From Plecoglossus altivelis (Eukaryota; Chordata; Actinopteri; Osmeriformes; Plecoglossidae), in NCBI GenBank assembly GCA_036571765.1, contig BROE01000022.1, positions 13,566,322 to 13,630,321 on the forward strand: 64,000 nucleotides of DNA. The letters run 5' to 3'. The position numbers were made by a program, and so were the translations under genes. Below, piece by piece: positions 34,455 to 45,915 of this stretch (the first letter of the stretch is position 1; every line of letters starts with the position of its first letter). Under the pieces are notes generated by a model. That model did not search any database. It worked only from the letters and a program-made list of their open reading frames with translations, and was not told the DNA's origin.

Positions 34455-36355
34455 ACAACTTGTTTCTACTGTACATTTCTACTGTTTGTGACAGTAGAAA
34501 TGATAGAGCTTGGAGACAAGACTTCAGACATCTTTGTATTGCCATCAAACTTGTCTCCTTGGTGGTGATAATAAATAACAATTGGACCTACTTTGAACGC
34601 ATCGACTCTGTGCACTTTTTTGGGGAAATTGGGAAACACCTTTTCAACAAGGCCAAGGACTCTGATGATCACTATCTATGCTACAGTCCTTTCACTTATT
34701 CACCAACCAGTTTTCTCAATTCTTATTGTACTGCACTGCGAATTTGGAAACATTTTGATACTTTGTAACATTTTATATTTATCTGTTTTATATCTGCATT
34801 GTTTAGTTTATTAGTATAGTATATAGCTCATAGGATATACACAGCCTTACCAAAAATAAAAAGTTGATACAGAATGTACAGTTTTTAACAAGACATGGAC
34901 TTCTAAGTATTGTTTAGTGAAGTCAAAGGCAAAGCTGTTTGCTTAGTTTTTGGAAAACAGGTCACTGTATTGAAGGATTACAATTTGAATCGGACCTACG
35001 GGACAAAACATGCAGACTAATGGAACTTCACTTATTCAGTGGGTGCGGGCTGCTAATGGTTTGCTAGTCAAGCTGCAGACCCTTATGATCACCTGTTAGT
35101 TGTCCTTCTTATATCTACCTTAGAGATTCAACCAGACTTCAGTGCACTTGTTCAAGCCCAAGACAGACTGGAGTTGTCTCACTGAGTAAGAGTTTAAGAG
35201 TCAAACTGAATTGAATTGGAAAATGCCTTATTGCTTTTGCATAAATGCATAATCAATTGCTGGCCTTTAACATTCATCTTATGTATTTTTGTTAAGGTTT
35301 ACAGATAAAAAATAGAATGACACTCACTTCAAGCTTCTATTACAACTCAAAACCAGTAGGACTTACAGAGGTCCTGAAAAGAGTTTTGAAAAGATACCAC
35401 AATCGTGGATGGTTCAAGTGGTTCTCTAAATGGTTCAAGAACAGCTTTCAATTGACTTTGGGTATTCCTTGTTTAGGTGTTTTTGTTAAATATGACAGGA
35501 TAGTGAAGAGGTTTTAATATCATAATGGATCTTCAACTTCTTTGTTATTTTTCCAAACATGGCTATACTCTCTGGAAGATTTATGTTGATTTACTAATTT
35601 CACCATGAAGCAGTACAAACTCTTAAAGCTTCATATTTGCTATGGAGTCGTGAGTAGTTTTACAGATTTTGCCATAGTTTTGGTACTTCTAGATTTTTTA
35701 TTTAGTTAAAAGTGGTTCGGTGTTAGAACGTCCAATTGATTTGTAGGGAAAATAACACTAAGCGGTTCGGAAGTCTACTACTATGGGACTACTTTCCCTA
35801 TGTAGCCAACACTGATGGCAAACTGAGGTACATTTTGAAGTCAAATTTGAGAAGGTTCTATAAACAGTGTTGTGCAAGAGAGGAGATACTTCTAACCTCT
35901 CTAAGCCCCTCCGTGACAGACAGCAAGATGTATACGCTGAGAACAAAAAACTAAAGGTTAGCGAATGAGCTAGCTGTCCAGCCAACTGGTAGGATGGTTA
36001 AATACATTTGTCACTCCTACACTAGTGTATTGTAAATAGCATGACATGCCAGCATTTCAGACAATGCAAGTTCCAAAATAAATATATTAAGCTACATTTT
36101 CAAACTAAAGTCCGGTGAGAATTTGAATTCTGGAGAAAAGAGATTTTACACTTTTATCCACTAAATTAGCTCTTTTCAAATTTCATGCCTGCTAGAGTTA
36201 TCAAGTTGGCACAGGGGCAACCAATCCCTGAAAAAGCAAAGAATTAGGAAAAGATTTAGCTGGGAGAAGCTCTGCAAGTAATTACGTAAATTAGCTGTAA
36301 GATTCAAATAAACTGGAGAAATCACTACATAAGAGACAAGGGTCATTACACACGG
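34455..36355. other. Intron 7 stretch without recognised feature
   Basis: A 121-codon open frame spanning 34403-34768 has no known motif and includes the AT repeat, so it is not taken as a gene. The rest is AT-rich with no recognised repeat. Confidence 0.35.
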
Positions 36356-36359
36356 TCCA

Positions 36360-36560
36360 GTGTGCTGTTCGCCAAGGCTCATTTGTGATGGGCTATTTAA
36401 GTGGGAAAGTGGTCTATGGTCCGATGAGTCCAAATTGAACTTTCTTGTTGGAAGTCATGGATGCTTTATCCTTCGGGCAAAAGAGAGGAGAGAATCAATC
36501 CAGAGATTACAAATGGGTTGTATAATAATTCTAAATTATGGAACACTCCATAGTGCTGCT
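36360..36560 (+). mobile_element. Tc1-like transposase fragment
   Basis: The frame has KWESGLWSDESKLNFLV and GSHGCFILRAKERRES. This is the segment around the first catalytic Asp (WSDES) of Tc1-like transposases. About 200 bp survive and no terminal repeat was seen. Its right edge abuts an RTE LINE piece. Confidence 0.65.
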
Positions 36561-36668
36561 GACTTCCACACACGTGGGAAATGACAGGGACACCTGAAGT
36601 GGCAAGATTTGGAGGAATTGTCTCTGAATCCGAGTGGATGTGTGTTGTTAGATTTCAGTGCTGGTTAG
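36561..36668 (+). mobile_element. Tiny RTE/Rex3-like LINE fragment (endonuclease)
   Basis: About 100 bp match the endonuclease part of the other RTE copies: GACTTCCACACACGTGGGAA for the GDFNAHVGN site, then the NPSGCVLLDF-like segment (36628-36665). It is out of frame and much diverged from copies A-E. Confidence 0.6.
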
Positions 36669-36741
36669 CCATCCCCCTTGATCAACCAAATTTAAAGGGT
36701 TGGGACAGAAGGAGAGCAAGACAAATTGATGACAAATAATT

Positions 36742-36905
36742 TAGAATCAGAATCAGTTGTATTTGCCATGCAAGATATACAAGCACAGAGTATAATAAAT
36801 ATAATCTAATAAAAAAAAATTGTAAAATACAAATAAGATAAAAAGTGGACACTAGCTGTACAGATGGGGGAAGTATAACTATAGATATGGGGGGTAATAT
36901 GACTA
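36742..36905 (-). mobile_element. L2-type LINE 3'-end fragment
   Basis: On the minus strand it reads CCATCTGTACAGCTAGTGTC, then CACTTTTTATCTTATTTGTA and GCTTGTATATCTTGCATGGC up to the CTGATTCTGATTCTAA tail. This matches the 3' UTR of the LINE at 10485-12722. AT-rich sequence with TATATA palindromes follows to about 37000. Confidence 0.75.
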
Positions 36906-37099
36906 TAGTTTTAATATAATATATATAGTAATATAAAATAGAATAGAATATATATATATAATATATTATATAATATATAGTAATATAAATATAACTATTT
37001 TTCATTGATAGCATTATTTGATGATAAAATGCGTATATAAACAAACAAGTTTGCGTAGTGTAGTTCTGGAAGACCTGTTAAATCTGGAAGTGCTGTGCA

Positions 37100-37158
37100 G
37101 GGGTTTACCCCAGTGAAGATGTAAAAAAAATATATATTTTTTTACATGTAAACCCGGC
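37100..37158. repeat. Inverted repeat (palindrome)
   Basis: GGGTTTAC (37102-37109) is mirrored by GTAAACCC (37148-37155). Nested inside is a nearly perfect palindrome ATGTAAAAAAA-TATATA-TTTTTTTACAT (about 37119-37147). It could extrude a hairpin or be a very small element. No target duplication is visible. Confidence 0.6.
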
Positions 37159-37159
37159 A

Positions 37160-37984
37160 GCTCACTAAAGCTTGACCTCGGATTACCAAAGAAAAGAGAG
37201 CATCAAGGGACAGTTTAACCTGAGGGTTTTGATTTCACAGAACAGAGGTATGTTAAAAAATAAAAAAGACACCCTGTGGAGGGAACGGTTAATTGCCCAG
37301 TCTCGTGGGGATAATTAAGTCCTGTATGAAGAGCAAACAACTGTCAACCCTACCTCTAACCGTGCTCACTTAACCCCTCCCTTCCCTGTACTGGTCAGTT
37401 AAAGTTGTGGCTCAAATTATCTGACACGGTTTTGCTGTAGTCCTTCTTAGCTGACTGGAGAGGGGGAATCTGTGTTATTTCTTCTCAATCACCTGACCCC
37501 AAGCACCACAATTGCAGCTGTTGTCACAGGGTTTGCATGTTGAATAATATAAATAATTTATAATCAAGTATTTAGGTAAAGCACCACCCTAATATAAGGT
37601 TAGGATATTAGGGAAACCTAGGTTAAATGTGTAATAAGTGATCTGAAGGAATGAATGTAGATCCAATTGTAACATCAGTGAACTTGCAAACGTCAAAGTA
37701 TATTTTACAATGAATTCATTAAAGTAAGGTAAGTATGGATAGTATGAACAAGTTAAAGTCTGAATTTTAAATGAGATTAGTTTCAATGAAGATAATGAAA
37801 TGTTCTAATTTAAAGACACAAATCGTTGTCAATGGTTACATCTTTTGAAATTATAAACATAGCTCAAACTGGTGCTATGTCAGTGGAAACATCTTCAGCC
37901 ATAGTGACGTTTTATAAGGCTTGATCAAGGAGTTCGAGGGCATTTCGCTTCTAAGGCCCATTTGAAGAATCTAAAGTAAAAGCA
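37160..37984. other. Intron 7 stretch without recognised feature
   Basis: AT-rich, with no ORF above about 65 codons and no repeat signature recognised. Confidence 0.45.
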
Positions 37985-38892
37985 AGTGCCATGTGCACTG
38001 ATTGTTTCCATCAGTGCCCTCGGCCGAAGGTCGAAGATCGACTTAGTTGTCGTGTCCTCTGACCTGTGGCTGCGTGTCTTGGACACCAGGGTAAAGAGAG
38101 GGGCGGAGCTGTCAACCGATCACCACCTGGTTGTGAGCTGGATCTGCTGGTGGGGGACGAAGCTGGACAGACCTGACAGGCCCAAGCGTATCGTAAGGGT
38201 CTGTTGGGAACATCTGGCGAAGCCCACTGTCAGCAGGGTCTTCAACTCGCACCTCCAGGAAAGTTTCTCACAGATCCCAGGGGGGACTGGGGACATTGAG
38301 TCTGAGTGAACCATGTCCTCGGTCTCCGTTGTCAATGCGACAGCCCAGAGCTGCGGTCGTAAGGTCTCTGGTGCCAGTTGCAGCAGCAATCCCCAAACCT
38401 GGTTGGGGACACCGAAGGAAGAGATGCTGTCAAACTGAAAAAGGCGTCCTATCAAGCCTGATTGGCTTGTGGGACTCCTGAGACAGTTGATGGGTGTCGG
38501 GAGGCCAAGCGTGCCGCGACTCGGTTGGTTGGAGAGGCAAAAACTTGGGTCTGGGAGGAATTTGGAGAGGCCATTGGAGAAGGACTATCGGATGGCCTCA
38601 AGTAAATTTTGGCAAACTGTTCGCCGATTCAGGGGGGAGAAGCAGTGCTTCACCAACACCATTTACGGTTCACCAAAACCGTTTACAGGGAGCTGTTGAC
38701 CTTAACTGAGGACGTTGTTGCACAGTGGAAGGAATACTTTGAGAATCTCCTCAATCCTGCCGTCACGTCTTCCAAGGAGGAAGCAGAGGCTGGGGATCCG
38801 GAGGCGGACTCATCGATCACCCAGGCAGAAGTCACTGAGGTGGTCGGTGGGCTCCTCGGTGGCAAGGCCCTGGGGGTAGATGAGATCATGAA
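37985..38892 (+). mobile_element. RTE/Rex3-like LINE, copy C, middle part only
   Basis: It begins in the C-terminal endonuclease (IDLVVVSSDLWLRVLDTRV and GAELSTDHHLVVSWI, 38037-38140). It passes through the linker (RVFNSHLQESFSQIPGGTGD, 38235-38300) and a LGSGRN/EKDYRMAS block (near 38550-38600), and stops near 38892 after EVVGGLLGGKALGVDEI, the start of the RT. The 5' and 3' parts are both missing and several stops interrupt it. Confidence 0.85.
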
Positions 38893-39049
38893 TATCTTCT
38901 CTCTCTCTCTAAGTCTCTGGTTGTTGTGGGGCATGTCCCTCTTGACACACCTGCCAAGAGGGAAGTTGATGTTATGAACGGTTCTCTCAAGGTTCTGAGA
39001 GACTGATTAGCTCTACTGGGGAAACTATTGTGAACAAGATAAATTCATG

Positions 39050-40240
39050 TAGTCATTTTTTTGAAGCTTGGTCAGAAGATAATGTCTGCCAAATTTGGTA
39101 TTTGGATCCACTGAATGGTTACTAGATCAAGGGGTGCGGGCAGGCCAACGTTTCCCAAAAAGATGTGCGTGTGTGTTTGTCTTAGCTAGCGTTTGTGTGT
39201 CAAAAGCCTATGAGTCTGTGAGAATTGGGAGCAGGTGCTGGGCTGGAGACAGGATTTAGGGGAAAACTCTAGCAATTAGCCAAACATGCTCAGTTCAAAT
39301 ATTTACCATAAGTCTACTGTTCATCTTACATTAAACCCTTTCTCAGTTGTCAAGAGTCTTCATATAAACTTGTGATTGAATCAGACTATCAGTCTTTGAT
39401 TGGCAGTTGTATGAAACATTATTTTAATGTTAGCGATACATTTGACTTCATTTAACTTTGACTATTCAATCAGTTTTGGAAATACGGAGTAGCCATTACA
39501 CTTGGTAATATGGTATAGTGTCCTGTTTGTAGCATACCAAGTTTGGTGTTGATAGCTCCAAAATTTGCTAAGGTATGACCCAACTTTCTGTTTGGTTGCT
39601 TTCATGCCAATATATGGTTATGGCATGAAATATTGTAGAGCATGTATTGTATTGTATAGGCAAACGGTTTTGAAAAACGACAAAACCTTTGATGGTTTGA
39701 TTGAAGGATGGTCTGATAATTATATATTCCAATTCTGAGGAAGATCGGACAAACATTTTAGGAGGAATATCGAAACAAAACAGTTTCATAAATCTTTATT
39801 GTACAGAAAAATCCAATATGGCGGCAGTTATAGTTTCTTGAGGCTTTTTTGTTCCTCTTGAGCTGTAAGGCATATATACAAAATATCTGAATTGTGGGAC
39901 TTATGGCCTGCAAATCGCATTACTTTGAAAATGACATTTGGGTGTGGCTCATAGCACCAGTTATTGTCCATGTTTGGTATGGTAGTTACTAATGCTCTGC
40001 AGTATCAACATTCCAAATTTCACAACTTTTTACATTACTGGTCTAGGGGTTGCCATTGACTCACAGAGAAACACAATAATTCTGGAAAAAGAAAAAAATA
40101 CCATCAATAACAATAGGTTCCCTCCTACCGATAGAACCCTAATAAGAAAAAGTAGAGACACTTAAGGTGGCTGTACAGCTTCGCTGCTCTACTAACAACA
40201 AAAGGTTTCCTCCTTCCAGAGGAATCTTAATAAAATCAAC
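39050..40240 (-). repeat. Diverged copy of repeat family X, reverse orientation
   Basis: It shares, inverted, GAGGAAGATCGGACAAAC and the AGGAGGAATA block with the + copy (TCCTCCTACAATTTTTGTCC). At its right end are the same short hairpins: GGTTCCCTCCTACCGATAGAACCC near 40110 and GGTTTCCTCCTTCCAGAGGAATC near 40204. The GCTGTACAGCTTCGCTGCTC block (40171) matches AAGCAGCAAAGCTGCT of the + copy. It is non-coding. Confidence 0.5.
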
Positions 40241-40894
40241 AATACAAATAGGTTTCATTTCATGTCATGTGGCGACTGGGTGTGGCCGCAGGGAGCAAAA
40301 ATGTGTTTTGACCAGACACCCACCCTTCGGCTTGAGGCAATGCCCCCTGTGGATTCAGGTGGTATTGCATTTCCAGTTAAGCAGCTGGGTCCTCCGGTCA
40401 TTTTATTCTATTAACTCCTGTCAACATATTCAAAGCTATCTTCACCCCCAAAAAATCTTAGATTCTTGAACCTGGCTCATACTACTTGATTTTTTGTACA
40501 ATACATTATCCTTATTTTTGCTCCTTTTGAAACCAATCCAAAATGGGTAACAAGCACCCCATTTATTTGCTTGTGTCAAGAAAAGTTGCCTGGAAATGTG
40601 CTCGCAGGGATGAACAGGGCACAAGCACGAAAGGGACCATCACTGATTTACCTGGAGCTGAATGAGCCCATGGAGAAAGGGCTTGATAATCAACAGTTGC
40701 CTGCCCTACAGTTGCCAGTTTTACAAATGGTTGCAGACATACCTGACGGTTGTTTATTGAGTATAATTCTGTTATTTTAAACCACATTCAACAATTGTGT
40801 AATGCATGTTATAATTCTCATGGTATGACAAATGTAAATATAGCCCAATAGAGCCTCTTTCTGCAAAATTTCAGACTCAACTGCCTTAGCTCAC

Positions 40895-41095
40895 ACAATC
40901 AGAATCAGATCAGAAACGTTTTTTTATTCGCCATGCAAGATACACAAGCACAGAATTTACTGTGGCCTGTGGCAGGGAAGTGCAAACATAGGACATACAT
41001 ATATGTGTGTGTGTGTGTGTGTGTAAACAGCAAAGCAAGGTAAACAATAAGCAATAAACAATGTCCAAGTGACTTCAGCAAATGGACAGACATCC
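40895..41095 (-). mobile_element. L2-type LINE 3' end
   Basis: The minus strand shows CACTTCCCTGCCACAGGCCAC, TTGTGTATCTTGCATGGCGAA and the TCTGATCTGATTCTGATT tail at 40897. It carries a (GT)n run at 41004-41024. It is probably the 3' UTR of the LINE whose ORF lies at 41665-42130, the two parts being separated by an unrelated repeat. Confidence 0.75.
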
Positions 41096-41099
41096 GAGA

Positions 41100-41640
41100 A
41101 CATCCCCTGTCCTTAGACCCTCCTTCTCGGCGAGGAAAAACTACAAAACCCCTGTGGGGAAAAAGTAGAAACCTCGAGGAGAACCACAGTGAAGGAGAGA
41201 TCCTACCCCCAAGGACGGACAGGCTGTAGATGGTTCAGGACTGGCGCGTGCCCATTTGTCCACTTGCTAAAATCATGTGCAGATGGACTGTTGATAAATA
41301 ACTGCAGAGAAAGAACTACTCCCCGACAGTTGAGGCGCACCCAAGTCCACAGATCAGGTCACGAGATGAGGCGGGGCATCTGGGGGGAGTCATTACCAGG
41401 ACAGAACTCACCTCCAGGGGAGAGAGAGAAAACTTGTGAATAGTAATCAACAGTAACGAGTAAAGAACGAAGACTAGTTAGTTAACAGGCAGACCAGAGT
41501 CTAGTCTGCCTATTAAGACATCGTCCAGTCACCAGACAATATCTTAGTGAACTAAGACATTAACTAATATACAGTAGAAGGGGAAAATGATATAACCAGA
41601 GGATAGCGCGCAAACTGTCTTACCTCCCCCCCCCCCCCCC
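41100..41640. repeat. Fish interspersed repeat plus poly-C run
   Basis: The segment 41105-41215 has AGGAAAAACTACAAAACCCC, GAAACCTCGAGGAGAACCAC and GAGATCCTACCCCCAAGGACG, a common fish non-coding repeat. Purine-rich sequence follows. A run of about 20 C residues ends the stretch (41623-41642). It lies between the ORF and the tail of an L2-type LINE, so it was probably inserted there. Confidence 0.55.
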
Positions 41641-41664
41641 CCTCGGGGAAGCACAACAGTTATT

Positions 41665-42135
41665 TGAATTACTTTTCCCAAACAGCCCGTCCGTAAGCCA
41701 CTACCATGTCATACTGAGTCCTAGGCCCTGTTGAAGAGGGTAATGGCATAGGGGTAGAAGCTGTTCCTGTGACGAGAGGTTTTGGTCCTGATGGACCGCA
41801 ACCTACTGCCAGAGGGGAGCAGCTGAAGTAAATAGTGTCCAGGGTGGGAGGAGTCGGCAACTATCTTCACTCGCCGCAAGGACCTCGAGGTGTGCAGGTC
41901 CTCGAGGGATGACAGGTTGCAGCCTATTACTTTCTCGGCGGCATGGATGACGCGCTGTAGTCTGCTCCTGTCCTTGGCAGTTGCAGCAGCGCACCAGACC
42001 GGTGATGGAGGAGGTGGGGATAGACTCAATAATGGCCGTATACAATTGCACCATCATTGTCTTCGGCAGGTAGAATTTTCTCAGCTGCCGCAGGAAGTAC
42101 ATCCTCTGCTGGGCTTTCTCAACCAGTGAGTATTT
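41665..42135 (-). mobile_element. L2-type LINE, RT C-terminal part
   Basis: The minus strand encodes KAQQRMYFLRQLRKFYLPKT (42050-42115) and MMVQLYTAIIESIPTSSIT. After a frameshift it continues with CCNCQGQEQTTARHP, SSLEDLHTSR and the SGSRLRSIRTKTSRHRNSF end (41760-41830). It is close to the LINE at 10485-12722. It is 5'-truncated at about 42135. Confidence 0.85.
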
Positions 42136-42189
42136 AAGTCTCTGGAAGTATCTCAGATGGAATCGTGATTCAAACAGTACCATCTGCTA

Positions 42190-43735
42190 ATTGAAAGTAT
42201 GCCCCCCAAATGTTAAATTTCACAGTTATTTAGGGTAAGATCGCTCATTCAACCAATCATTGTCAGTAACAATGCAAAATGTGACCACTTGGTCTCAGTT
42301 CAGAGTCCTGCGTGAAGCTGATCCCAGTAAATTGTACTATGAGCTAGCTAACTAGTAGAGGTAGCTATCGACGCAAGTGTGAAATAACTACTTAGCTGCT
42401 CAGTTCCAGGATGCCGGATCAGTAGGACTCTTGAGACTGTTCACCACAAGAAAGGTAAATCTGCTTGTGTAGCAGATTAAGACGTGTTCGTAATTCCTAG
42501 CTCTTACGGTTGTCGTTGTAAGAATGTAATGGGACCAGACTATAAATTAAGACACACCTATTGGTCTACTGCAAAGATTACAGGACAAAGTAAAATAAGA
42601 ATGTCCAAACTGATGACTTTATGTATTTCTTTACTGTATTATTCCTTACCAAGCCCTTTGTAAAAGTGTGTTGAAGCTCCATGTAGTCAAAGTGGTTGTG
42701 AAACTTGTCAACTTCATATGGTTAAGGGGGCTTAACCATTGTCAAATTGTTCAACTGCTCAATGACACAAAGGCAGAGCACCAGGTGGGTGTTCTATCAA
42801 CGTCGCTAACGAAAGTTGCGCCTACACAAAAAAGCCTTGCTTAGGTTAGCATCAACTTAGACTTACATCTCAACCCATTCAACTAACGTTCCATTCCATT
42901 AACAAGCAATACTAATTCAAGATGGACCTCAATAAGTCAGTGTAACAATTCCAATGTGACAACACTCAAAGTGTTGTTACATTTGGCATGTTGTAGGAGA
43001 GTTTGGAAGTTTCGACCTATGTGAAGGCACCTTACTTCTTCATGTTTTCGCTAATATTAATGCACTCATTAAGACAAGTTTTTATTTTATTATGTTGGGC
43101 ACACTATAATTTATTGCATTAAGGGGCATCCTGGGCACATTTTTTTATGTGAATGACAGACATCAGGGTTCTTTCTCATTCTTGACACTCTCTAGAGGGC
43201 ATTTTAGACATTTTTTTCAACCCCGAGGCACCAGGCAGTCAGCCCTTAAGTTTTCCAGTTGGCCTGGATACACCCATGGGGAGGGTATATTGCACCTATA
43301 ACATTGTGGAAACTAGAAGGCCAGGATAAAGTAATACAGAAGCTTGTCAACATATACACTACTTCAAACAATGAAAATACTTCATATAATTAAATATAAC
43401 ATTTCCATAGTTGCCCTTGCCCTTCATCAACCCTGTTCAAGACTTTCCCTCATGCAAAAGACAGAATGCAGACATTGGACAGTGGTCAAGGCTTGTCGAG
43501 AGTTTAGTTATGTTTCCTTAGGTGTAATTCCAGCAGACTACATAGGCCTACCTACAAAGACTGCAGTCCACTACCCTCCATTCTACCATTTTAGTGTACT
43601 CTTCTTTCTACTGCTTTTTACTGTGGCTAGGCTGCTCTTATTTGTTCATTGCAATCCTTAAGAGAAAGTGTTTATATACTGCTCATGGAAGCATTACTTC
43701 CATTACGAATAGGTTGTTATAAAGTTCTGTGGAAT
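42190..43735. other. Intron 7 stretch without recognised feature
   Basis: No ORF with known motifs. A 105-codon open frame at 43344-43661 has no recognised domain. The composition is like the surrounding intron. Confidence 0.4.
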
Positions 43736-43739
43736 TAGA

Positions 43740-43855
43740 ATCCTTTAGAAGAGTCCTCGTAATTAGAATCAGGTGTGCTAGAGCAGGGAAACATCTAAAA
43801 CCCTCAGGACAGTGGCTCTCGAGGAGCAGGAGTGCCCACTCCTGATCTACAGGGT
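43740..43855. repeat. Fish repeat fragment
   Basis: Contains AATCAGGTGTGCTAGAGCAG, GGGAAACATCTAAAACCCTC and AGGACAGTGGCTCTCGAGG, a phrase series I know as a frequent fish repeat, probably from a hAT-type miniature element. Its ends are not clear here. Confidence 0.55.
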
Positions 43856-43974
43856 TGAAGAACGGACATGCCATAATTGAGCAAACTTCAAGATGCACTG
43901 CTCAGTTTAGACCTTAATCTGTAAATAAAACAGTGAAAGCAACATTATTTGTTAACATGTTTATTTATTTATGG

Positions 43975-44395
43975 AGTGCGTGGTGGCAGCGCGGTTAGAG
44001 CGCTTGCCTCCCAGGAAGGAGATCATGGGTTCGATTCTTGGGCGAACTCCAACATCACATGATCTCTCTAGGTGGAGTCTGCATGTCCTCCCCATGTTTA
44101 CCGTGGGTTCTCTCCGGGCACTCCAGCTTCCTCCCACCATCCAAAGACATGCATGTGATAGGTTAATTGGTATATTGAAAATTGCCCCTAGAGAATGGAT
44201 GTGTGAGTGAATGGTTGTCTGTGTCTCTGTGTTGGCCCTGCGACTGCTGGCCCCGGTCCAGGGTTTACCCTGCCTATGGCCCGAAAGCTACTGGGTTAAG
44301 CTCCAGTCACCCGTGACCCCAAGATGGGAACAAGCGGCACTGCAATCCCTCCCAGGGATTGGCATTAGACAATGTATGTATGCTTATTTAAATTG
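43975..44395 (+). repeat. tRNA-derived SINE
   Basis: The head is tRNA-like: GCGCGGTTAGAGCGCTTGCC as A-box region (43989-44008) and GGGTTCGATTC as B box (44027-44037). The body carries GTCTGCATGTCCTCCCCATG, TTCCTCCCACCATCCAAAG, GGTTAATTGG and TGGTTGTCTGTGTCTCTGTG, blocks seen in widespread fish SINEs. The head is not a functional tRNA gene because the acceptor stem does not close. Confidence 0.85.
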
Positions 44396-44659
44396 ATACA
44401 TTCTTTGGAGATTAAGTAAACAAATAAATTAGTCATAATGTGTGAAAAAAAGTCTGCACTAATGTTTTCGAACAAGGACAGAGCAAAAAATGTTTTGCAG
44501 GCTGTAATCTACTTGACGGAACTGTCTTTTGACATTCTGTAGCAGTCTGTTTGAAACAATTTGCATCACATCTTAGTTCAGCTCGACTTTTAGCTGGCTA
44601 GTTCAGAGGCCCAAGTTTCCTTGGCTGCGTAGCTTGAACTAGAATAAGACAGTTTAATG

Positions 44660-45536
44660 CAGGGGTCGGGAACCTTTTTGACTAAGAGAGCCATGAAAGC
44701 AAAAAAATTTGGAAATTTATTTCAGTGAGAGCCATATATAGGGTTTTTCGATCAAGATGATCATGTTTGCAATCAAGATGGTCAATTTTGATCAGTTTGA
44801 TTTGCTTTCTTTTATTTTCCATATGAACAGTTTTATAGTAAAAAATCAAACTGATCCAAATTAATTTTAATATTGAAATGTCATCACTTAATAACAGTAA
44901 AATACAGAAACTAATCTATTTTTTCGATTTTATTTTTTTGATATCTAAAATCAATAATCAGATCATATGAGAGTCTAATAATAAAATATACATAAAGATC
45001 AATAAAAATTGACAAATATATCTTATTTTCAAAAAGTTACCATCTTGATTGCAAACATGACCAACTTGATTGCAAACATGACCATCTTGATTGCAAACAT
45101 GACCATCTTGATTGCAAACATGACCATCTTGATCGAAAAACCCTATAATATATTTAAAAAGTGAATTCAACTAAATGTCAGTATCATCAAAAAGTTCTTC
45201 GGCTACATTCAGCATGAACGTTTTAGCATACTCGCCATCTGTGAATGGTTTTCCGTTCCTCACTATTGCTAAAGATCCAGCAAAGCTAGCGGAATTATAG
45301 TCACCTTGCCGGGTCCATACGCGGAGTTGCTGCTGGCTAGCTTGTACCCTGCTCAGTAGCTCTTGGCACGCTTTCTTTCTGCTGTCTCCCGCCGGGTATT
45401 TTGAGGCAAAGGTAGCATGGTGCGTGTCGAAGTGCCGCTTTGTATACAAGTGAGAATATTTTGTTTTATCTGCGAGCCAGATGCAATCATCAAAAGAGCC
45501 ACACCTGGCTCGCGAGCCATAGGTTCCCGACCCCTG
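44660..45536 (-). mobile_element. hAT transposon remnant with perfect 8-bp target duplication
   Basis: Terminal repeats CAGGGGTCGGGAACCT (44660-44675) and the matching inverted end CGGGTTCCCGACCCCTG-like sequence (45521-45536) are flanked by identical GTTTAATG (44652-44659 and 45537-45544). The minus strand (45171-45480) encodes a transposase piece with KRHFDTHHATFASKYP, RKKACQELLSRVQASQQQ and DGEYAKTFMLNVAEELFDD, a hAT/ZBED-like N-terminal region. The rest of the transposase is deleted. An unrelated palindromic insert occupies 44741-45143. Confidence 0.88.
44741..45143. mobile_element. Miniature inverted-repeat element nested in the hAT element
   Basis: The ends are exact inverted repeats (GGGTTTTTCGATCAAGATG at 44741-44759 and its complement at 45125-45143), flanked by TA on both sides. 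Next to the right end lie four 21-bp tandem units (45040-45123) with the core CTTGATTGCAAACATGACC. The left end has one inverted unit (about 44760-44785). The centre is AT-rich and non-coding. A TA target and about 400 bp suggest a non-autonomous Tc1/mariner-type or similar element. The family is unknown to me. Confidence 0.75.
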
Positions 45537-45915
45537 GTTTAATGGAACGGAACATTCGCAAAGTAATTGAGACTTATTGAAATAAACCTGGCTTTTCCTT
45601 AATCTAAATTGATGGAACACCCCCCAGGACTTAAATCATTAAAATGTGTGCATGTATGAATCTCCAGGTAAATAGGACTTATGTGCATGAACTATATTCC
45701 AGTGTGAAAACATTGGAGTAACTTCTGTTGTTCTCCAGAAAGATGTGCTATGGAGGTCTTGCTCATTTCCCAACATTGGTAGCAATTAACATGCCTTCAT
45801 CATATACACTGTGTGCACATTTATAAGGGAAGTTGTATTTTTAAGATACATTTTATTATTTAACAGCTATAGTGCTCTCGGTTTAAGTGACGTTTTGGCT
45901 TTCTTACAAGGATAT

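Noticed and set aside
34403..34768. 121-codon open frame as a gene
   Set aside because: It is composed partly of an AT microsatellite, has no known motif and no splice or promoter context beyond lying in an intron.
43985..44040. Possible tRNA gene (A and B boxes present)
   Set aside because: The acceptor and anticodon stems do not close, and the sequence continues into a typical SINE body. The same holds for 27425-27500 on the minus strand.
45040..45123. Regular 21-bp repeats that could suggest a CRISPR-like array
   Set aside because: The units are directly tandem with no spacers, lie in vertebrate intron DNA and are next to the end of an inverted-repeat element.
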